Positions 58,273 to 64,000 of a DNA stretch of 64,000 bases are shown here, piece by piece. Made by a program: the position numbers and the translations under genes. Below the pieces are notes generated by a model that was given only the letters and a program-made list of their open reading frames with translations, was not told the origin of the DNA and did not search any database. The first letter of the stretch is position 1. Every line of letters starts with the position of its first letter. The DNA is taken from contig NW_020825313.1 in NCBI RefSeq assembly GCF_003286085.1, positions 1,178,001-1,242,000 of the forward strand. Reading direction: 5' to 3'. Source of the stretch: Drosophila persimilis (taxonomy: Eukaryota > Arthropoda > Insecta > Diptera > Drosophilidae).

Positions 58273-59274
58273 TTAGTTTTTTGGAAAGGTGGAAGCAAGA
58301 CGGGGAGTTGAGGAAGACGAAGTTGAGGTTGAGGGTGGCACACTGGAAAGATTTGTAAGGGATATGGGGGGCCTATTCTTCTTCTTAGCCTTAAACTCCT
58401 TCACCACCAAATGCTCCGGCCAAAATTTGGCGGAGCAAATGGTGTCAAATTGAGTTGGGGAGATGCTTATCTTAAACGAGGCTATCTCCCTGGCATAAGA
58501 GAAGTTAAATTTCTCCACCTTTAAACCCACGGCTTTTATTTTGCTTTGAATAAAAGCAATTACATCATTAGATGTGAGGTCAGGGGCCAGCCGTGAAACA
58601 AAAACTTGTCGTTTTGGTGGGACTCCCACCAGTGGTTTAGTCACCACAGGCCTAGTACCTATGGTGGCAATATCCGGAGGTCCGGAACGTCTATTTACTG
58701 GTGGGATCGGGATAGACGGGACAACTAGCGAACTTGCGGACACCACGGACACGGACACTGCAGACGTACTTGGCTGCACATTCTCCGAGGCGATGAATTC
58801 AGCTACCGAATTTGCATCGCCAGCAGCTGTCGTTGCTCTTGGAGTGGCAAACGAGATCAACTGCTGCACACTTGGAGTGGTCGGAGTCAATTTCTCGGCG
58901 GCGCATGGCTGAGTGACGGTTGGCACTTGCAGATCCCGCGGAGTGACCTTTTTGCGCCTCGGAGACTCATTCAGCAGTTGCAGACTGCCAAATTGAGACT
59001 CCATGCCTAGGAACCGATCGTATTGCTTTTTAAAGCCAACGGTCAGCTCCTTAAAGCCACTCCGCGTCTGCCTCATAAAAGCTACCATGTCATTCTCCAC
59101 CGCATGGCATGCCTCGCAACTGTAATGCAAGCCATTACGTTTGGCTATAGCATCACTCACGAGGCCACAAAATCCAGCGCATTTTGCGTGCACTACGCTG
59201 TCGCAGAGCCAGCAGGGGACATTCGGCTGATCGTGGGTGATCTGTTTCTTACAGGTTTTTTTGGCGCAGACCAC
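58273..59274 (-). CDS. CR1 copy B ORF1 protein with PHD-type zinc finger, intact
   Basis: 333 codons, open throughout, starting MVCAKKTCKKQITHDQP. Residues about 3-56 form a C4HC3-like finger: C3, C8, CWLCDSVVHAKCAGF and YSCEACHAVEND. A coiled region (about 60-100) is followed by SLQLLNESPRRKK, a Ser/Thr/Pro-rich linker (110-215) and a C-terminal RRM-like or esterase-linker-like segment with QVFVSRLAPDLTSNDVIAFI, FKISISPTQFDTICSAKFWP and a basic stretch EFKAKKKNRPP. CR1-clade ORF1 proteins carry this PHD-like finger. It lies 36 bases upstream of the endonuclease frame. The intact frame may mean recent activity or chance survival. Confidence 0.85.
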   Translation of the reverse strand: MVCAKKTCKKQITHDQPNVPCWLCDSVVHAKCAGFCGLVSDAIAKRNGLHYSCEACHAVENDMVAFMRQTRSGFKELTVGFKKQYDRFLGMESQFGSLQLLNESPRRKKVTPRDLQVPTVTQPCAAEKLTPTTPSVQQLISFATPRATTAAGDANSVAEFIASENVQPSTSAVSVSVVSASSLVVPSIPIPPVNRRSGPPDIATIGTRPVVTKPLVGVPPKRQVFVSRLAPDLTSNDVIAFIQSKIKAVGLKVEKFNFSYAREIASFKISISPTQFDTICSAKFWPEHLVVKEFKAKKKNRPPISLTNLSSVPPSTSTSSSSTPRLASTFPKN

Positions 59275-59290
59275 AGCGTATTCAATTTTT

Positions 59291-59877
59291 ATTATTTATT
59301 TATTTACTCAAGAAAATTTGCGAAAAAGATCAAATTTCAAAAACAAATTGGTATCAGACCAATGTGCCAGACAACGCTCAAAGCGGAATAGGTAAAAAAA
59401 AGGGAGCAGAGTGAAGAGCGGTTATAGCGAGCGGTGCTAAGCAGAGAGCGCTATTGCTGAGAAAGTTTAAAGAGTGAGAGAGAAAAAACAGTTATTGAAG
59501 TTGAGGTGATAGCGAGAGAGTGATAAAACAACAACAGCTACAAGACGAGAGACGAGAGCTGTAATGCAATGTAATGTACTCACGTCAACAACACAAACAC
59601 AAGCCGACGCCGAAAAATTTTAAGTTCCATAAATTATATATTATAAATAATAATATATAAAATATAAAAAAAAATATATATATAAAATAATAAATAATAA
59701 TAACACAAATCAAAAGGCATGCACTCGCGCAATAGATTAGATTTCCAGATAGTAGGTGGATTAGGAAGGTAGTTAATGTTTATTTATGAAAACACCGGTT
59801 GCTTATGTAAAACATAAAACATGTAAATATGCGGAGCGCAAAACAAAACGCCTCTGATCTACGAAAAAGATCGAACG
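59291..59877. other. No recognisable gene; purine-rich then AT-rich
   Basis: 59380-59600 is purine-rich (GAGAGA-type runs), which could be the CR1 leader on the other strand. 59625-59710 is almost pure A/T with (TAA)n and (TATA)n stretches. 59710-59877 is unassigned. The LTR segment resumes at 59878. Confidence 0.4.
59625..59705. repeat. AT-rich microsatellite-like run
   Basis: About 80 bases of AATAATA and ATATATA units with almost no G or C. Confidence 0.7.
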
Positions 59878-60189
59878 AATTCGGCAACCATATGCAGCCA
59901 CCGCTGACGTTGCAATAATACCCGACAATGGTAAAATGAGTGAAAACCAAATCTGGGACCATAATCTCTGTGCCTTCATCAACCGTACAGGGATAATTAG
60001 TAGTGATATCTGGCCTAAAGTAAATATTCAATGATCTGTAATTGTGTGCAACCTTATGCTATGCGCAATGCCAAATCCTAATCAAACTCACAATTCAATC
60101 TATTGAAGCTAAAGTCCTCTGAATTAACTGTAGCTTGGAGAGCGCAACCTAAACTAATCTTACTTGTTCGGTATGAATACGCAAGCAGC
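59878..60189 (-). repeat. LTR-like segment of the tandem gypsy lineage, right piece
   Basis: Continues the LTR after the CR1 insert (ATTCGGCAACCATATGCAG) and ends GCAAGCAGCA. The first 185 bases match the last 200 bases of the window. Confidence 0.7.
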
Positions 60190-63100
60190 ATATATACAAA
60201 TTCCAGACAAAAAGTTTAACTAGGCCGACAAGATGTGTAAAAATTGGAACTACTTTGTCAATTCAGGATTATCACTTAAGCTTTCCACCGTCTTAGACTC
60301 GACGACTTCGAAATAAAACTCAAAGGAAAAATCAGTATTGGGATCCAAACAGAAGCAATATTCTGAAATTGTATCGGAGCGATGATAAGTTCGTGCGGAG
60401 AAAACTAAAGTCAGCATTAAGCATATACAAACGACCAAAGGATGGGATGAGCCAATAGCAGATATTGTTGCAAAAGGGCGTACCCGAAAGTACTAGGTTC
60501 TTTCGTCTGTCTGTTATAAAAAGAACACCAGCTTGAGGTCTTGAGATGGTAGTCGACCCACGATTCTTTACCCACCCTTCAATGATTTCCATTTGTGAGC
60601 AGGTTCTTGAAATCCCTATAATTCTGACCCTATCCCATTACGTCACCATGCACTTGGAAATTATAAGTCTATTCCATATTCATTGCTAACATAACCTCAA
60701 AATATTTGTCGGTACTTAAAACTAGGCATTCAAGCACATAATCAGGACAAACCTAGCAAACACAAATTCTTCCTACCAAATATAAAAAAGTATTTAATTT
60801 CAACCCGTAGGCAGTGTAGGTGGATTGAGCTCCAATGCATTAAAAAAATGCATGGAATGCGAGGAATGCAAGCTTAAAGCGGAATTGTCAACTACGAGAA
60901 CGAAAAGCTTCGAATGTTTAGAACGCAAGCGTTGCGCTCTCTTAGCAGCAGCGGCCGGCCGTTGCGCATGTCTTTTGGAATTAAGCGAATACAGGCGCAC
61001 AGGAGAATATGGAAATTGGGGCACTCAAATCTTCATTACAGTGGTCCTTCGCTGAAAGGCGCCTTTCGTTGTGGAGCTGTGGAAACATTGTGAATGTGTG
61101 CCCATGTAGGAGGGAGATTGGTGAAAAGAGGTGGGAATATTCGAGAGGTTTTTTTTATACTATTACTAATTTTAATTATGTTTTTTTCTTTTGCCAACCA
61201 GCAAAATAAATGAAGTTTTGGGAACTTTCACTGGTAGCGGTGCTATCGAGGCAGGATTGTGACGCGGAGGTAAAGGAAATATACACATTAATAGAAGAGT
61301 TCAGAAGGAGCCAAAAAAATGAAAATTAATACCATTAAAACTACACTATGCTACAAAATCTTATTCCGGATCCGTAGCGGCTTCTTCTAGGCCTCTGTGC
61401 ACAGCAACTGCAAGGCGCATGGGGCCTGCGCATAGGTTATGGTTGGCGCAAGAGTTATGGTCGGTGGAGGTTATGTAACCGGGCAGATGAAATTTTCTAT
61501 CGATTTTTCACAGGAGAAAAACTCGGCCCCATACCAAGGTCGGCTCACGAAGATTACTCCCATCAAGGGTGGGAGTTTGGTGTGGGCGCAGAACTTTGGA
61601 GGAGCTGCGTGGGCTGCCGGTCGTGGCCAGAGCCCTATGGGCGAAACAGAAACAAAAACACGAGGTTTTTCCGACTTTTCCACGGAGACACGGTTGGCAA
61701 ATAGGCGCCACGTCTCGCCACCAATTGTTTTGCAAAACCGTGTCACTAAGAAAGGTTAGTTGCCATACAAGTTTTCTCGGCGTACGGCTATTAATTTCGA
61801 CCGATTTTCGAGAAGCACACACAGCACGGGATTTACGAAGTTTGCTTTAAAATAAATTAAATTAAAGCTAAAAAATATATATTTAAAAAAGATTATATAA
61901 ATTTTGCGTGAATTTGCTCAAGGAAAAATTTCAGTGAAATACTTCCTGACCTTTTCGGATCGAAACAGGCTTTACTCGTAAATTGTATTGAGCAACGTTG
62001 CGATCATACGCTCTCTTACAATATGACAATATGTCATGGATATCTTTTCGGATGAGCGCTAGATTGTGCGACATAGATACCGGTACAACGGGTTTTTCGA
62101 GCAATTCTAACTCCTTCAGAAACTTTTAGTCCGACCCAAAAAGGATACTTCGGCATACCTGCGCATATCCGTGGTACTACTAATAATAGCGGAAACTAAC
62201 AGTCTACAGTTATTTTTACCACCATCATAATATTTTCTAAAACGCTGGGTTCGTTTTGGGACTTAATGTGGTCCTTCATTCAAAATTATTTGTCACACCT
62301 CTAAATACTTATTAGTCCGTTCGTGACACGGTAAAAACCTACAACTCCTCTATACGATCATATCCTTTTCCCTTATTTTATGAAAACAAGAAGCCAAACC
62401 CTTCTTGTCTCGAGCTATGTCAACAGGCAAGGTTAATTGTGGTTTTTCGGGGGCATCCGATTTTTATTGGTTGCACCCTTCTAAAGGTTTTCCGAAGCTC
62501 TACGAATATATGGATGGAACTGCGGCTTATAGACATTCGGAGCTCCACACCCGTGACAAAATATAGATAGGCATCTGCTAGACAATTTTCCCGCACATGT
62601 CAAAGCTCCTCACAATTCCAAGAAGTGCGCTTAGCCGTCAAACTTTGAATGGCCTCCTCTCCTCCTCCTCTGGATCGCTTTCTGGAAGCGATTCCTTCAC
62701 GCTGTATACCTGACGACGGTCTACCGGTGGTCTAGGCTTCTCAGATTTCTGTAACTCTTGCACTAGATTTGCATGCATCTGCACTAATTAAAAAATATTA
62801 AATATATTAATATATATATATAGAATATATATAATACCAATTGACCGACAGAGCTAATGGACTGATACAACATTTTGTGACGAGCATCGAAAAGAAACTT
62901 TTCCTTTAAAATTTATATTAGTTCCTCTTCTTCTATTTCAGTGCAAAATTTAACTATTAGACCAGTCACAGCGTCATGAAAAGCGACGAAGGGTTCTCCT
63001 ACTTTTTGCTTGCCAGATCGAAGTTTTTGCAAAATTGGGAATGGGAACCATTCTTCCAAACATTCTTTATGGAAAATGTGATTGCAAGGGGTAAAACAGT

Positions 63101-64000
63101 ACCGCTGAGTGTTGGAAATTTCAGAGCAAGAAATGCCAGAAAAGTTTTCCGAATGCGCTGAGGATTATGTCATAGGGTCATATTTTATAAGATAAATAAG
63201 CTCCAAATTGCAAGTGTAGCTTGCCCTTGTGCAGCCCTTAACATTGCAGCTCCAATCGCGAAGCGCAGCTTCGCTCGGCAGACGTGGGTACGCCGACACA
63301 ACGCGGATATGACAAAGAGCGAGCTTGCAGAGAACGCTTAGCAGGGCAAGAAAGATTTAACAACACCCGTTTGAGTTACATAGGCATAATTAACAAACAA
63401 AATTTGGAGCCGATGGCCAATAATTGGGTGCTTTGGTAAGCAGCTAATCAGCGGTGCTCTGCTCCGAATAACGGATTTAAGCGCGGTTGGCTGCAACTGC
63501 TTGATTTTCGATGGGCTTTCGTCGACACTCAAACGAAGACTCTTCTTGGTGATCGGAGACGAGGTTACGCCGCCCTAGCATGAAACAAAGCCTTTCCCTG
63601 CGTGGGCAATCGCAGTTAGAGAGCTCTCACTCTCTTTGTAGTTGAACCCTTAGAAAAGCGTCCAGGTGACATAATGAGGTAGGGTTAGGAATTGCAAATC
63701 CTTGGAACGACGACTAAAGATATTTATCTCTTATGGGGATAGTGTTTCTGATTTGCATTGTCTTAGTGTCAATGAACTGGTTTAAGTGTCCACATATGAT
63801 TCGGCAACCATACGCAGCCAACGCTGACGTTTCAATAATACCCGACAATGGTAGTGCTATGAGTGAAAATCAAATCTGGGACCGTAATCGCTGTGCCTTC
63901 ATCACCCGTACAGGGACAATTAGTAGTGATAGCTGGCCTAAAGCAAATATGCAATATTCTGTAATTGTGTGCAACCTTATGCTATGCGCAAATCCAAAAT
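60190..64000 (-). mobile_element. Gypsy-lineage tandem unit 2, running off the window
   Basis: Second unit: internal region 60190-63211 (matching 51257 on), then LTR-like segment from 63212 to beyond the right edge. The last 200 bases match 59881-60065, giving a period of 3,920 bases between LTR segments. Same parts as unit 1 and somewhat shorter. Fossil with many breaks. Confidence 0.75.
61210..61329 (+). other. 39-codon open frame in tandem unit 2
   Basis: Same frame as 52277-52396, with the same upstream pyrimidine tract and CAG. Confidence 0.2.

Larger units (their letters stand above)
55985..59290 (-). mobile_element. CR1-clade LINE, copy B
   Basis: Minus-strand LINE inserted in the LTR segment of tandem unit 1. 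From its 5' side: ORF1 58273-59274 (intact), endonuclease 57401-58237, RT pieces 56811-57416 and 56038-56652, then a short 3' region. RT has lost its fingers and motif A but keeps motif B/C. Because ORF1 is open and damage is light, it is younger than CR1 copy A. The DNA to its right (59291-59877) may hold its leader plus unrelated AT-rich sequence. Confidence 0.85.
51256..60189 (-). mobile_element. Gypsy-lineage tandem unit 1 (internal region plus LTR), interrupted by a CR1
   Basis: First of two (or more) direct units of an old Ty3/gypsy element on the minus strand. Internal region 51256-55209; LTR-like segment 55210-55820 plus 59878-60189, split by other DNA. Recognisable parts: Gag about 53400-54230 (ARDWYWRYHKHVDCIVWTEF and a CHGCGAPN-type knuckle, like the element at 40130) and the integrase C-terminal tail about 52980-53110. 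RT and RNase H are not seen. The stretch 51256-52950 is not assignable. It is heavily broken and old; the copies share damage, so the duplication came later. Confidence 0.7.

Noticed and set aside
58273-59274. PHD-finger protein as a host chromatin gene
   Set aside because: It is followed after 36 bases by a CR1 endonuclease and RT on the same strand. Copy A repeats the arrangement, so it is CR1 ORF1.

Overview
The window looks like repeat-rich, probably pericentromeric or piRNA-cluster-type DNA from a Drosophila species. I see no host gene, tRNA, rRNA or CRISPR array. Nearly every stretch that can be read belongs to a transposable element: non-LTR retrotransposons (LINEs) of the I, LOA, jockey and CR1 clades, and LTR elements of the Ty3/gypsy and BEL/Pao superfamilies. 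The organism is inferred from this mixture: a LOA-clade LINE with RNase H, CR1 LINEs with a PHD-type finger in ORF1, a 17.6/297-like errantivirus with a tRNA-Ser primer site and ATAT target duplication, and a 412/mdg1-like LTR with a tRNA-Arg-type primer site.

Layout. 1-1690: 3' end of an I-clade LINE (+). 1690-2885: a 17.6/297-like gypsy fossil fragment (-). 2885-3487 and 9095-9380: two halves of one jockey-clade LINE (+), split by a nearly complete LOA-clade LINE at 3488-9083 (-) flanked by the 11-bp duplication CCTAGCCCTAG. 10556-13997: a second, broken LOA copy (+), head to head with the first. 13998-18110: a 3'-truncated jockey-clade LINE (-) carrying a solo-LTR-like insert at 15255-15791. 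19057-23609 and 23858-28476: a 4.6-kb direct duplication of a mosaic made of a gag-like fossil, a BEL/Pao pol fossil, a LINE tail, a broken LOA copy and a 412/mdg1-like LTR.

28122-30063 and 39547-40083 are the two halves of a 412/mdg1-like fossil separated by a CR1-clade LINE (30064-39540, +). That CR1 carries inserts of its own and an almost perfect 3,559-bp tandem duplication. 40130-44676: a Ty3/gypsy element (+) with gag and pol recognisable. 44677-51255: a young 17.6/297-like errantivirus (-) with two 595-bp LTRs and remains of gag, pol and env.

51256-64000 is a tandem array of about 3.9-kb LTR-plus-internal units (-) of another, older gypsy lineage. The first unit's LTR is interrupted at 55821-59877 by a CR1 LINE (-) with an intact ORF1. 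The array runs off the right edge of the window.

The elements do not act together as a pathway. What the sequence records is insertion history: LTR elements and LINEs nested in each other, then segmental duplications that copied whole composites. The best preserved proteins are LOA ORF1 (7183-8595), most of LOA ORF2 (one in-frame UGA plus frame changes at the start), and CR1 ORF1 (58273-59274). Family assignments rest on reading motifs by eye; no database search was possible.
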